The position numbers were made by a program, and so were the translations under genes. 35,000 bases of DNA from Neocallimastix lanati (nom. inval.) (taxonomy: Eukaryota > Neocallimastigomycota > Neocallimastigomycetes > Neocallimastigales > Neocallimastigaceae), in assembly GCA_016946835.1 (NCBI GenBank), contig JACVTC010000018.1:195001-230000 (forward strand). The letters are read 5' to 3'. The first letter of the stretch is position 1, and every line of letters starts with the position of its first letter. Below are positions 1 to 11,769 of the stretch, piece by piece. The notes below the pieces were generated by a model. The model was not told where the DNA came from and made no database searches. It worked only from the letters and a program-made list of their open reading frames with translations.

Positions 1-270
1 TTTATGATTCCAATTTATTAATTTTCAATTTTTTATTTTTTTCATTTTTTTTTTTTCTGATTCCAATTTTATATTTTATTTTATTTTTAATTTTTTATTT
101 TTAAGTCCAATTTTTTACTTTTTTTTTTGGATTTCAACTTTTAATTTTTTTTTATTTTAATTTTTTTTTTATTCCAATTTTTTATTTTTTTATTAATATT
201 ATTTTTTTTTGATTCCAATTTATTAATTTTAATTGATTCCAATTTTATATTTTATTTTAAAGTCCGATTT

Positions 271-303
<33 letters not shown>

Positions 304-781
304 GATTCCAATTTTTTATTTTTTTATTATTTTTTTTTATTCCAATTTTTTATTATTTTTTTTTTAATTCCAATTTGTTAATTTGTTAATTTGTTATTTT
401 TTAATTTTTTCTGATTCCAATTTTAGATTTTATTTTATATTTTATTTTTTATTTTTAATTCCAATTTTTTATTATTTTTTTTTTTTTAATTCCAATTTTT
501 TAATTTTTTGATATTTTCTGATTCCAATTTTATATTTTATTTTATTTTTTATTTTTTATTTTTAAGTCCAATTTTTTATTTTTTTTATTTTTTTATTTTT
601 TTTTTTGATTCCAATTTTTTAAATTTTTTTTTTATTTTTTTTATTTCATTTTTTTACTTTATTTTTAATTCCAATTTTTTATTTTTTATTTTTTATTTTT
701 AAGTCCAACTTTTTACTTTTGTTTTTTTTGATTCCAATTTTTTATTTTTTACTTTATTTTTAATTCCAATTTTTTATTTTT

Positions 782-826
<45 letters not shown>

Positions 827-1245
827 ATTCCAATTTTTTATTTTTTTATTATTTTTTTTTATTCCAATTTTTTATTATTTTTTTTTTTAATTCCAATTTG
901 TTAATTTGTTAATTTGTTATTTTTTAATTTTTTCTGATTCCAATTTTAGATTTTATTTTATATTTTATTTTTTATTTTTAATTCCAATTTTTTACTTTTT
1001 TCTTTTGATTCCAATTTTTTATTTTTTTATTATTATTATTATTTTTGATTCCAATTTATTAATTTTTAATTTTTTTTATTATTAATATTTTTTTTTTTGA
1101 TTCCAATTTTTTATTTTTTTATTATTTTTTTTTTTATGATTCCAATTTATTAATTTTCAATTTTTTATTTTTTTCATTTTTTTTTTTTCTGATTCCAATT
1201 TTATATTTTATTTTATTTTTAATTTTTTATATTTAAGTCCAATTT

Positions 1246-1278
<33 letters not shown>

Positions 1279-1629
1279 CAACTTTTTAATTTTTTTTTTA
1301 TTTTAATTTTTTTTTTACTCCAATTTTTTATTTTTTTATTAATATTATTTTTTTTTGATTCCAATTTATTAATTTTAATTTTTTTCTGATTCCAATTTTA
1401 TATTTTATTTTATATTTTATTTTAAAGTCCGATTTTTTACTTTTTTTTTTTTTTTTTTTTTTTCAACTTTTTAATTTTTTTTTTATTTTAATTTTTTTTT
1501 TTATTTATTAATTCCAATTTTTTATTTTTTTATTAATATTATTTTTTTTTGATTCCAATTTATTAATTTTAATTTTTTTCTGATTCCAATTTTATATTTT
1601 ATTTTATATTTTATTTTAAAGTCCGATTT

Positions 1630-1673
<44 letters not shown>

Positions 1674-1895
1674 ATTCCAATTTTTTATTATTTTTTATTT
1701 TAATATTTTATATTTTTTTTTATTACATTTTTTTTTTTTATTTTTATTTTTTTATTTAAGTTTTAATATTTTAATTTTTTATTTTTTATTTTTTAATTTA
1801 TTTTTTATTTTTTATTTTTTTTTTTTATGATTCCATTTTTTTAATCCATTTTTTTATTTTTTATTTTTTTTTTTAATTCCAATTGATTATTTATT
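1..1895. repeat. T-rich minisatellite with GATTCCAATT core and higher-order duplication
   Basis: The stretch is almost pure T/A on this strand. It is built from irregular units of roughly 25-60 bp that start with GATTCCAATT, AATTCCAATT or AAGTCCAATT and continue as T-runs. There is higher-order structure: the block starting TTTATGATTCC at 1 recurs at 1133, about 300-475 recurs at about 823-990, and about 1335-1445 recurs about 195 bp later. Any ORF here (for example 508-702) is only a poly-Phe/Ile reading of T-runs. No gene is visible. It resembles a subtelomeric or heterochromatic satellite, but the sequence gives no direct proof of location. Confidence 0.85.
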
Positions 1896-2034
1896 TTTTT
1901 ATTTAAATTTAAAATAATTTTTTTAATTATAATATTTTAAAATTAAAAAAGAAAAATAAAAGTAAAAAATATAGATTAAAATTATATTTATATATATAAT
2001 TAACACACTTCCTTAAAAAGAATAAAATTTTGAA

Positions 2035-2071
2035 CGTCACCTGTAGGAACTGAACCTGCGCTCCCAAAGGG
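2035..2071 (-). pseudogene. 3' part of a class II (Ser-like) tRNA gene, 5' part missing
   Basis: Read on the minus strand, this segment gives a short variable-arm hairpin (CCC-TTT-GGG), then a T arm containing GGTTCAGTTCC (a B-box match), then AGGTGAC plus discriminator G. That is the order found in the 3' part of a tRNA with a long variable arm, most like tRNA-Ser. The expected D arm, anticodon arm and 5' acceptor strand (GTCACCT) are absent: the sequence runs straight into the 56-58 bp tandem repeat. One T-stem pair is a C-A mismatch. It is therefore a truncated relic. The isotype is an inference from the variable arm and T arm only. Confidence 0.6.
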
Positions 2072-2080
2072 AAATAAAAT

Positions 2081-2482
2081 AGATAGTGAAGTAATATTAA
2101 AGAGTAAAGTATTAATAAAATAAAATAAAATAAAATAGATAGTGAAGTAATATTAAAGAGTAAAGTGTTAATAAAATAAAATAAAATAAAATAGATAGTG
2201 AAGTAATATTAAAGAGTAAAGTATTAATAAAATAAAAAATAAAATAAAATAGATAGTGAAGTAATATTAAAGAGTAAAGTATTAATAAAATAAAAAATAA
2301 AATAAAATAGATAGTGAAGTAATATAAAAGAGTAAAGTATTAATAAAATAAAAAATAAAATAAAATAGATAGTGAAGTAATATTAAAGAGTAAAGTATTA
2401 ATAAAATAAAAAATAAAATAAAATAGATAGTGAAGTAATATAAAAGAGTAAAGTATTAATAAAATAAAAAATAAAATAAAAA
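2081..2482. repeat. 7-copy tandem repeat, 56-58 bp unit
   Basis: The unit begins AGATAGTGAAGTAATATTAA, continues with AGAGTAAAGTATTAATAAAA and ends in a variable AAAAT-rich tail. Copies start at 2081, 2137, 2193, 2251, 2309, 2367 and 2425. The first two are 56 bp and the later ones 58 bp. Copies 5 and 7 share ATATAAAAG where the others have ATATTAAAG, suggesting a two-unit amplification step. The array abuts the broken tRNA fragment on its left and a possible coding relic on its right. There are no spacers, so it is not CRISPR-like. Confidence 0.93.
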
Positions 2483-2490
2483 TAAAACAA

Positions 2491-2741
2491 TTCTTTTTTA
2501 ATGACTCTAGCTATTCTAATTCAAAAGAAGAATTTATAAATTATCTTTGTGCTTCAATAAAAAGGATATTAAATAAGGAAATTAAGGACTCCGAAACCAA
2601 TTAAGGAAATAAAGTTCATAGGAGTCTTAAAATAATCCTAAAATCATTCCCACACCAGTTTTGAGAAAGAGAAAAGAAAATAAAAATGAATTAAGAGAAA
2701 ATTACAAAGAAAGTATTAATACAATAATATCTTTAAACTAG
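2491..2741 (+). pseudogene. possible decayed coding fragment
   Basis: This is a patch with more balanced base composition than its surroundings. One frame is open over 2491-2604 (about 37 residues, containing EEFINYLCASIKRILNKEIK). A second frame is open over 2631-2741 (about 36 residues, containing IIPTPVLRKRKENKNELREN). Neither has a convincing start, and the frames are offset, as in a degraded gene. I do not recognise the protein. Retroelement debris or a broken exon are both possible. Confidence 0.25.
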
Positions 2742-3438
2742 TTATTAATACTTGAAAGAATAAAAATGACCTGTTCTAGCTACTGTGATAACAAAAAAAA
2801 TAAGTATTATTATAATAGTATATTATAATATAATTTATAATAATATTTATTTGAAATAATTTATTTTTTTTGAATATATAATAATTTTAAATATATTTAA
2901 AAAGTATTATAATAAAATTTATAATATAAATGAAATTATAAAAATAAAAATATTTTTTTTAATAAATTTAAATATAGATTAAAGAGTAAGAAGAATATAT
3001 AAGAATTTATAATACTCATATATATATATATATATTTATATACTTTTTTTTTTGTTATATTAAAAGATTATAAATTATATATATTAACAAATTAAGTAGA
3101 TTAAAATAAAATAAACGATTAATAAAAATAATTACTAATAAAATATATATCTATTTTATTATTATTATTATTATTTTTTTTACATAATTCTTTAACTATT
3201 TAAATTTAAATTTTTATTTTTATTTTTATTTTATCTTTTTTTTATTATTAAATAATTTTATATATGCTTATATAAAAGTATAAAATATAACGACACATAT
3301 TTAATACCATATATGTATATTTTTAATATAAAATTTATTATTTATGAATATAAGTTATTTCAATTTTCTTTTATTTAATAAATTTTTTTTTTCTTATAAA
3401 TTATTTTTTTTTCTCTATCATTCGGGTCATTATCTTAT
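2742..3438. other. A/T-rich intergenic spacer
   Basis: It holds (TA)n at about 3018-3034, a short (ATT)n near 3160 and A/T homopolymers. It contains the 3' end region of the minus-strand gene that stops at 3439. I see no gene or RNA in it. Confidence 0.7.
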
Positions 3439-6400
3439 TTAAGAGACTGTCATGAAATTCGCTAAAATTGTATCATGTTGATGATAAAAAATATAATGAA
3501 CATTATCTTTTCTATTAATAGGTGGTGCCGCTAAAAAGGCTAAATCTCCATCTTCTAATTCCTCTTCATTTTCAACTTGAATTCCATCTCTAGCTTTAAT
3601 ATGAAGTTGAATTAAATCGTTAATTGAAATTTTCAATGGTTCCAAATAATAATAGAATAAGGAATACTTCATTCTAAGATTTCGATCGTACCATTTTTTA
3701 TTATTTTTCATTCTTTCTAAATCCCTTTGGCGATCATTATTATCTATAGTATTATTGATTTCAATGGATTGATCTTTATCCTTATCTTTTATATATTCCA
3801 GAATTTTTCTATAGTAATTGTAATATTTATTTTCATATTCTTTATCAATCCATATAAACTCACGAGTTTTACAATCAACAATAAGAGGACAAGCAGCATT
3901 TTTGTAATTAAAATTAAAATTTTGATGAAGTATTTCTGGATTAAATTTTTCACTGGAATTTAATGCTCTTCTTTTCATCCATCCAAATTTGATATTATTT
4001 CCTTCTGAAATACTTACCACAATATATCTTATACCATTTTGAACTATTTTCTCAAAATCGATATCGTAAAATTTTTGCTCACTTTTATAATAATAAAAGA
4101 TATCATCATTATTTTCTTCTTCATCACTATAATTGTTATTGTCATTGTTATTGTTATTTCTATTATACCTATTATAGCTTCTTAAATTTTGATGAGCAAG
4201 GTCATAATTTTTAAGTGTTGGGTATATTCTTTTCAATTGTAAATTATCATCAAACATCTCAATCGTAAATTCTTTACAACCGACAACATATAATCGAATA
4301 TAATTTAAGGAGTTATCAGATTGATAATACTTAATATTTTCCAATTCTTCTTCATTTTTCTGAACAAAGCTCTTAAGAATGTCTAATTTCTTTTCCATAG
4401 TTTTTAATCTTTTGTTAATTTTATTGGATAGAGGTCCCACAGCTCTAACAACATATTTTACTTCGAATTTTCTCTTTTTTTCCAAATAATCCTTGACTTT
4501 CTTTTTATTCTTTTCTAATTTTCTTTGAAGATCTTCAACAATTTTTTCTCGATATTCATCAGTTATATCCTTAAATTTAATATTAAAACGAGAACCCTTA
4601 GCACACATGTTTCCATTGGTTTTCTTAACACTACGAAGATCATAGGGAATGACAAATTTTTGAATATCAGGACTAATATATACACGATTTAATTTAGTTT
4701 TATTTTGGAAATTTCTTATGAGAGCTTCATCACAAATTCTAACAATTTTTTGACACATGTCATCATCTAAGGGCTTTTTCACTTTAGTAGTATAATAGAT
4801 AACGGTATGTGTCTTGGTGACTACCCCTTGATTTGTATTAATAAGCCTATTGCTTTGATTCGTCTTTTTATCCCTATAACCTCCTTGAATAAGAAAAGCT
4901 CTACCCTTTAGAGATTTTGTTCTTTTCTGGAAATAACCCTTCATACTTAACAATACTTTTATGGACACCTTACTAGTCGCTTCCTCAAATAACTGAAGAA
5001 TTAATTCCTTTTCACTTTCCTTTTCACTTTTTGTCACTAATTCATCTAATTGTCTCAAAAAAATACCAGGTTTACGAGATAGTATTTTGGCTGCTTCTTC
5101 AATTTTTTTATTGCTAATTAATTCTACCCATTTAGAATTAAAGGTTTGTCTCTCCTTTCTGTACCTACGGACTTTTTCTTTAGTTTGGTTAATCTGAGGA
5201 ATAATTTCATTCATTCGTTTCTGAATCAAATCTACATCTAAAATTGGAATTACAGTACGGTAAAGAGAATCACTACTGCTCCTCAAAGCATGAATGTATT
5301 CATCGTAATATTTTTTTGTTCCACCCATCCGATATGAAGTATCCCATTCATTTTGATATACTTCATTGATGCCTTTTAATCCACCGGAAAATATAGTAAC
5401 AAGACTTTGCAAATAAAAATAAAGGTACTTCTTCATTTCCTCTGGTAGCTTTGTTAAATTATGGAATTTTTCTATTATTTTTTCATGTTCACTCAAGGTG
5501 AGTGGAAAGTTCCGGTCAGCTAAAACTCTATTGATCCGTAAATTTCTAACGATAGTACGGACAATTTCAATGTCTTTTTCCGAAATGAGTTTATAATTAA
5601 CAATGGGATCTTTATCGTCATTTGGATTGTTTTGATCAAGAAATTCCAAGTTGAAAAATTGAGCAGAATTTCTAATTTCCGAATTGATATTGTACCGATT
5701 TAGATAATTTAATATATTTTCTACAGGCTGTTTATATTGAATCAATTTAAGCGTATCCTCCCGGTATTTCATTAAACGTTCATTCAATTTCAATAATAAT
5801 TGATAAAATGAATATTCCATCATTAATTGTTTAATTTCAGGTTCACCCACAAATCGATAAGTACCCAATAAATCTTCTATTAAATCAGGATAAATCTTTT
5901 TAAATTTTAATGGATGAATTTTTTCGAAAAACCTTGACCAAATATTATGATATTTTATTAAATCATCATAGCGATCTCCACTGCAATTATTTAAAAGTTT
6001 CATGAACAGTCTTCTTTCTGGATTACTGAAAGATTTAAACCTTTGTGGTTTACCTAAATCAGATGCCGAATGATCGGAAAGAACTAAAGCAAGTCTCAAG
6101 ACATCATTAACATTTCTAAAGAGTGGAATGATGACATCTTCTGGAATAGAATCATAAGAATAATGTTTTAATAGTAAATTAACAATATTGACCAAATTTT
6201 CTTTATTTGGAATAATTTCAGGAATATATTTTAAATGATTCTTTTCAAATTGAATAAATGTTCTCAAATTAGAAAGATCATTTGCATTGAAGGCTTCAGG
6301 TGCTACCATAATTCTAACTATTGTTTGATAAAATTCTTCTCTTTCTCCTAACATAACAATTTTCAATCCGGCATCATTGGTATCAATATTCATTTCATAT

Positions 6401-9400
6401 TTAATTCGTTTTTTTCTTGTTTCCTTATCTTCTATTTCATATTTACCTTTTTTTTCTCTTTCATTCTTCTTATCATATTTATCTTCATTTTCATTCTCTA
6501 TGTCTTCAATTTCTTCTTCTTCTTCTTCTTCTTCTTCATCATCATCATCATTTTCTTCTTCTTTTTCCTTTGATTTTTCTTTAATTTTATCGTCCTTAAA
6601 TAAAAATTTCTTAAAACTCATTGGAATCACCGTTTCATTAAAATGGAAAATACGTTCCAATCGAGAGAGCCATTTACAGTAACTATAGTAAAAGGCCTTT
6701 TTAATATCAAGATACATATTAGGAAAGCTTGGGAAAGGTAAATTTATATTTTCTTTATTACTTAATAATTGTTCAATAAAGAATTTAGAAAGTTCTTCCA
6801 ATTCATATGGAGTATATAATGCTAATATTTCTACTAAATCTACTTCCATAATGTATCCTGCAGAATAAATATTCTCATTCAAGGAAAGAACTAAATTTAA
6901 TTTTTCTCGAATATTTTTAGTTTCTACTTCAACTATTTCTTTTAAATGATCCATTAATGATTCTTCTATTTTAATATCTGTATTATTCTTGTCATTTTCA
7001 TAATTATTGTTAATGTTGTTGTTGTTTTCATTGTCTTCGTCATCACTATCATTGACAGTCATATTTTCTTTAGTATCTAATTCAATAATAATATCGGTTA
7101 GCTCAGAAGGTGGCTCAGTAAATAATTTTCCATTTTCGAATTCCATTTTTTGATTTTCATTTAATGTTAAAGAGCAATACAGTAGGTGACATTGTTTAAC
7201 TTTGATTTTAAATTGAGGGTAGGATAAGAAATAGCTATCGTTTTGAATTGATTTTTCAAGATTATTTTTATAATATGTATCAAGATTTTCATCTTCCATT
7301 TTGTCTATAAATAGTTTATTACGCCTCTTCAGTAATAGGGCTCTAAAGTTATAGTCTTTAGATACCGATAACAAATCCTCTATAATTTGATTATACTTTA
7401 CTTTTAACTTTTGATGATCAATTGTATTACAGAAACGACTCCATATATGCGGATATTTCATAAAACTTTCATATCGCGTAGTTGAATCACAATGATCTAA
7501 AATTTTGAATATAAATTTTATATTCAATTCATCAAAAATTTTAATCGACTGAAAAGTATTTAATTCAACAACTTCATCACTATTTCTTGACATACAAATA
7601 ATTAATTTTAATACCTCATTGACATTATGAAATAATGACACAATTCTATTCATGCTTTCTGAAGTCAAAATATCCATGTCTTTTCTGAAATATTCATAGT
7701 TATTCTTCCTTATGTCGTTCACATAAATTTTATTAATTATACGGACCAAATTATCTTTATTGGGAATATCGTTTGGTATATAATTCCAATAATTTTTTTC
7801 AGATATAATAAAATCTTCTAAGTTTTTAATGTCAGAAACCGATAGAGCCGATGGTGAAGCAAACATTTCCTGAATCATTTTATAAAATTCATCTTCATTA
7901 CTACTACAAATAATTTTCCACTTTAAATTATTATTTTCATCCTTTTCTTTGATTCTATTAATAATCTTTTTATTTTTTTTGTAGCTTAAAGGAAGATTCA
8001 TACTATTCAAATTTTCTCCTTTACTAATTACGGACTTTTCTACATAATAAAGCCATTTACAATAATAATAGTAAAAAGTATCCACCTTATTTTCTACTTT
8101 ATCACTAACATATTTAACTATTTCTTCCTCGTCTTGATCATCAGAATCATCATCTTGATATATTTGTTCTATTGAACTATCTGAAAAATCATCATCAGTA
8201 TCATCATCATTATTATTATTACGATCATTATTATTATGACCATCCTTTTCTTTGAAATCAATTATATTAGAATTATATGTTTTATTTTTTGGGATATGCG
8301 TAAGTTCACGCATTAAGAAGAGACCTAATTCATAGATTTCATATTTATCATAAAAAGAAATGATTTGGATTAAATCTGGAGACAAAATATATCCATAATT
8401 TGCCAAATTTTCTATAAGAATAAGAGAATTCTTTAATTTTTCTTTAACAATATCAGTTTCCTTTTCCACAATACTATTTAATGTTTCCATAAAAGTATCA
8501 TCCGTAACAGCTTTTGCACCACGAATACATTTTGAATTTTCATACTCCAGTTCTACTGTGTTATTTAATATTAAAATGCAATTAATAAAATTACATTTTT
8601 TCACTATTAAATGATATTTTTTAGAATTCGCTATAAGAGCATTATTATTCAACGCCTTCTCAAGTTGGCATTTAAAATAATTGTTTAATACATTTTCTTC
8701 ATACATAATCATTTTATTAGCTCTGTTAATATAAATGGAATTATAACTTAAATATTTTTCCATTAAATTTGCTTCATTATTCAAATCAGGATAGAGTTTA
8801 TCGAAATTATTAATTCTGTATCTTATTTTTCTAAAAATTATTTTCCATCTCGTGCTTTTTTTGATAAATTGGTAATAACGATTATTACATTTTTTTAATA
8901 ATTCTACTATTAATTCCGTTTGAAAGTATTCAAGATATATATTACTATTAACATTGTTAGATAATGATTGATTATTATAGGTCAACACCAAATTTAATAC
9001 ATCATCTACAACAACTTCTTTAAATCGAGGTGGAATGATATCTTTTTGAGACATTTTATTATCATGATTGAATAATAATTTTGAAATTTGTCCCAAATTA
9101 TATTTACTAGGAATATCCGATGGTATATATTCCAAATAACGAGTTTCATATTTAATAAAATTTCTTAAATCAGATATATCTTCAGAACTTAAGGGAAAAG
9201 GTGAACTCATCATATTAGATATCATTTGATAATATTCCTCTTTTTTTCCTAAAGACACAGTAATAAATTTTAAATCATCTCTAAAGAAATTGGTAAATAA
9301 AAATTTATATAAATTATCGGATTTTAAGGTTTCTTTATTATCAAAAATATGTTTATATGAACTTGGAATTTCATTAACATTCAATGAATATGTATTATAA

Positions 9401-10065
9401 GCATTGATAGAGGCATGTTCTAAATTGTACAACCACTTACAATAAAAAAAGTAAAAAAACTCATTATTGATATGTTGATCAGGAAAATTAGGATAAGCAG
9501 GTTCATACTCTCTTCCATTTTCAATGTTATTATTTCTAATAAATGTTTTAATTTGAGCAGGCAAAAAAATATTAAAATCTCTCATTTGACTCTTATCATA
9601 AAGGGCTACATTTTTTATTAATTCGATATCCATACAATATCCTAAAGAAAGTAAATTTTCATTAATACTAAGAGCTAAATTTAATTTTTCTCGTATTTTT
9701 TCTGTTTCATTTTCCACCAATGTCATTAAATTTTCCTTTAATTCTTTATCTTTTGTAACTTCTTTATCATAATTTAATAATGTTCCATTTTCAAATTCAA
9801 TATCGGATTCATTATTAATAGTTAATACACAGTATAAAAGTTGACATTTTTTAACTGATATATAATATTTTGAAGAAACAATGTATTTATTATTACTAAT
9901 AGCTTCTTCAAGATTTAATTTGAAAAATTGATTAATATCTTTATTATTATCAATTAATATTTCATGTTTTTTTTTAAAAAAAAAAGTATTTACAATTTCT
10001 TCTTTTATCTTTTTGTTATTATCTATTGTGCTTGTGTTGTTATACGAATTCGATGAATTAACCAT
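3439..10065 (-). CDS. giant TerD-associated (MXAN_6230/SCO0854-like) protein with triplicated module
   Basis: A single uninterrupted ORF of 2208 residues. Residues about 45-440, 461-905 and 930-1405 are three diverged copies of one module. Each module has a V-K-x-C-x-x-x-x-C-x-L-x-L-N start, a helical LNL-LS-NEN-GY segment, a YPNFP-like motif, F-Y-Y-x-Y-C-K-W-L, a SP-LS-DI-NL segment ending IP-DIPNK-NL, and (clearest in copy 3) DVLRLALVLSD...F-NPERRLF...IHPLKFKKIYPDL. After an extra 1405-1640 segment come RKPGIFLRQLDELV (about 1664-1677), VSIKVLLSMKGYFQKR, KLNRVYISPD, IPYDLRSVKKT and GSRFNIKF. A TerD-like segment follows (about 1920-2080: DIDFEKI, GIRYIVVSI, FGWMKRRAL, PLIVDCKTREFIWID), then ISINDLIQLHIKARDG. 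This order is what I know from bacterial TerD-associated MXAN_6230/SCO0854-type stress proteins. The RING cysteine cluster of those proteins is not visible. Acidic and Asn-rich runs (about 605-650, 1000-1030, 1165-1215, 1965-1990) are eukaryotic-style insertions. Lack of introns and bacterial architecture suggest horizontal transfer. The biochemical role is unknown; family membership is inferred from remembered motifs. Confidence 0.72.
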   Translation of the reverse strand: MVNSSNSYNNTSTIDNNKKIKEEIVNTFFFKKKHEILIDNNKDINQFFKLNLEEAISNNKYIVSSKYYISVKKCQLLYCVLTINNESDIEFENGTLLNYDKEVTKDKELKENLMTLVENETEKIREKLNLALSINENLLSLGYCMDIELIKNVALYDKSQMRDFNIFLPAQIKTFIRNNNIENGREYEPAYPNFPDQHINNEFFYFFYCKWLYNLEHASINAYNTYSLNVNEIPSSYKHIFDNKETLKSDNLYKFLFTNFFRDDLKFITVSLGKKEEYYQMISNMMSSPFPLSSEDISDLRNFIKYETRYLEYIPSDIPSKYNLGQISKLLFNHDNKMSQKDIIPPRFKEVVVDDVLNLVLTYNNQSLSNNVNSNIYLEYFQTELIVELLKKCNNRYYQFIKKSTRWKIIFRKIRYRINNFDKLYPDLNNEANLMEKYLSYNSIYINRANKMIMYEENVLNNYFKCQLEKALNNNALIANSKKYHLIVKKCNFINCILILNNTVELEYENSKCIRGAKAVTDDTFMETLNSIVEKETDIVKEKLKNSLILIENLANYGYILSPDLIQIISFYDKYEIYELGLFLMRELTHIPKNKTYNSNIIDFKEKDGHNNNDRNNNNDDDTDDDFSDSSIEQIYQDDDSDDQDEEEIVKYVSDKVENKVDTFYYYYCKWLYYVEKSVISKGENLNSMNLPLSYKKNKKIINRIKEKDENNNLKWKIICSSNEDEFYKMIQEMFASPSALSVSDIKNLEDFIISEKNYWNYIPNDIPNKDNLVRIINKIYVNDIRKNNYEYFRKDMDILTSESMNRIVSLFHNVNEVLKLIICMSRNSDEVVELNTFQSIKIFDELNIKFIFKILDHCDSTTRYESFMKYPHIWSRFCNTIDHQKLKVKYNQIIEDLLSVSKDYNFRALLLKRRNKLFIDKMEDENLDTYYKNNLEKSIQNDSYFLSYPQFKIKVKQCHLLYCSLTLNENQKMEFENGKLFTEPPSELTDIIIELDTKENMTVNDSDDEDNENNNNINNNYENDKNNTDIKIEESLMDHLKEIVEVETKNIREKLNLVLSLNENIYSAGYIMEVDLVEILALYTPYELEELSKFFIEQLLSNKENINLPFPSFPNMYLDIKKAFYYSYCKWLSRLERIFHFNETVIPMSFKKFLFKDDKIKEKSKEKEEENDDDDEEEEEEEEEIEDIENENEDKYDKKNEREKKGKYEIEDKETRKKRIKYEMNIDTNDAGLKIVMLGEREEFYQTIVRIMVAPEAFNANDLSNLRTFIQFEKNHLKYIPEIIPNKENLVNIVNLLLKHYSYDSIPEDVIIPLFRNVNDVLRLALVLSDHSASDLGKPQRFKSFSNPERRLFMKLLNNCSGDRYDDLIKYHNIWSRFFEKIHPLKFKKIYPDLIEDLLGTYRFVGEPEIKQLMMEYSFYQLLLKLNERLMKYREDTLKLIQYKQPVENILNYLNRYNINSEIRNSAQFFNLEFLDQNNPNDDKDPIVNYKLISEKDIEIVRTIVRNLRINRVLADRNFPLTLSEHEKIIEKFHNLTKLPEEMKKYLYFYLQSLVTIFSGGLKGINEVYQNEWDTSYRMGGTKKYYDEYIHALRSSSDSLYRTVIPILDVDLIQKRMNEIIPQINQTKEKVRRYRKERQTFNSKWVELISNKKIEEAAKILSRKPGIFLRQLDELVTKSEKESEKELILQLFEEATSKVSIKVLLSMKGYFQKRTKSLKGRAFLIQGGYRDKKTNQSNRLINTNQGVVTKTHTVIYYTTKVKKPLDDDMCQKIVRICDEALIRNFQNKTKLNRVYISPDIQKFVIPYDLRSVKKTNGNMCAKGSRFNIKFKDITDEYREKIVEDLQRKLEKNKKKVKDYLEKKRKFEVKYVVRAVGPLSNKINKRLKTMEKKLDILKSFVQKNEEELENIKYYQSDNSLNYIRLYVVGCKEFTIEMFDDNLQLKRIYPTLKNYDLAHQNLRSYNRYNRNNNNNDNNNYSDEEENNDDIFYYYKSEQKFYDIDFEKIVQNGIRYIVVSISEGNNIKFGWMKRRALNSSEKFNPEILHQNFNFNYKNAACPLIVDCKTREFIWIDKEYENKYYNYYRKILEYIKDKDKDQSIEINNTIDNNDRQRDLERMKNNKKWYDRNLRMKYSLFYYYLEPLKISINDLIQLHIKARDGIQVENEEELEDGDLAFLAAPPINRKDNVHYIFYHQHDTILANFMTVS

Positions 10066-10882
<817 letters not shown>

Positions 10883-11315
10883 CTTTTTATGTAATATTCA
10901 AAATTCAAAAAATATATATATATATTTCTCTAAAATAGCTATTATTTAATTATTATTTATTGATTTTTATATATTTGGGTTATTTTATAAAATTATAATT
11001 AACATCATATCATATCATATATTTTTAATTTTTATTCTATATTTTAATACAGTATCTACTATAATTCAAAATTAAATTAAAAAATTAAAGTATTTTATAT
11101 TAAAATTTTAAATTGAAATTAAATTAAATTAAATTAAATTAAATTTATTAGATTACATCAAAGTGTAGATTATAATATTTTATATACTGAAGTTAAAAAG
11201 TTTGTATATTTTTATCATCTATTTCACTTTAACAAATATTTCAATAATCTGATAATTTAAATTAATATTTCAATTTTAATTAATAAAAATATGTTACAGC
11301 GTATAGTGTATGTAT

Positions 11316-11350
<35 letters not shown>

Positions 11351-11769
11351 TTCTTTATTAAACTGTAACATATTATCAATACGTTACGTTACATTTACAT
11401 ATTTCACAAAAATCTTTATAATTAATTTTAATTATTAAATTAATAATAAAATGATATACAATAGAAAAATTTTATTTTACTTTATAAAAAAATTCCTTCT
11501 AATAACTTTTAATAAAAAAAAACTAATAATAATAGTAATTACTATTATTTTAATTATATTAATAATAATTTTTAATGTATTAATAATATTTTTAAATGTT
11601 TTAATAATGTTTTTTAAATGTATTAATAATATTTTTAAATGTTTTAATAATGTTTTTTAAATGTATTAATAATAATTAGTAATTAAATATATATATATAT
11701 TTTTTCTCCATTGAACTGAAGCTTTACTATAAGAATTCAACAAAAAAAAATTAATTAAATTCTATCAAA
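10883..11769. other. A/T-rich spacer with short repeats
   Basis: It contains (AATTA)n at about 11118-11145, a T-run of about 28 at 11321-11349, and a 43-bp tandem unit (AATGTATTAATAATATTTTT plus a matching half) repeated about 2.3 times at 11572-11670. The 69-residue ORF at 11451-11660 is a reading of that repeat. No supportable gene. Confidence 0.7.

Noticed and set aside
508-702. 64-residue Phe/Ile/Tyr ORF
   Set aside because: Translation of the T-rich satellite; no coding character.
2081-2482. CRISPR-like array
   Set aside because: Direct tandem units with no unique spacers, in a eukaryotic genome.
3727-3963. plus-strand ORFs opposite the giant gene (also 6377-6682)
   Set aside because: Antisense shadows; the second is the complement of an acidic low-complexity run.
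3439-10065. RING finger expected in MXAN_6230/SCO0854-type proteins
   Set aside because: No cluster of Cys/His pairs with RING spacing is visible anywhere in the 2208 residues.
11451-11660. 69-residue ORF
   Set aside because: Ends in a translated 43-bp tandem repeat; no family resemblance.
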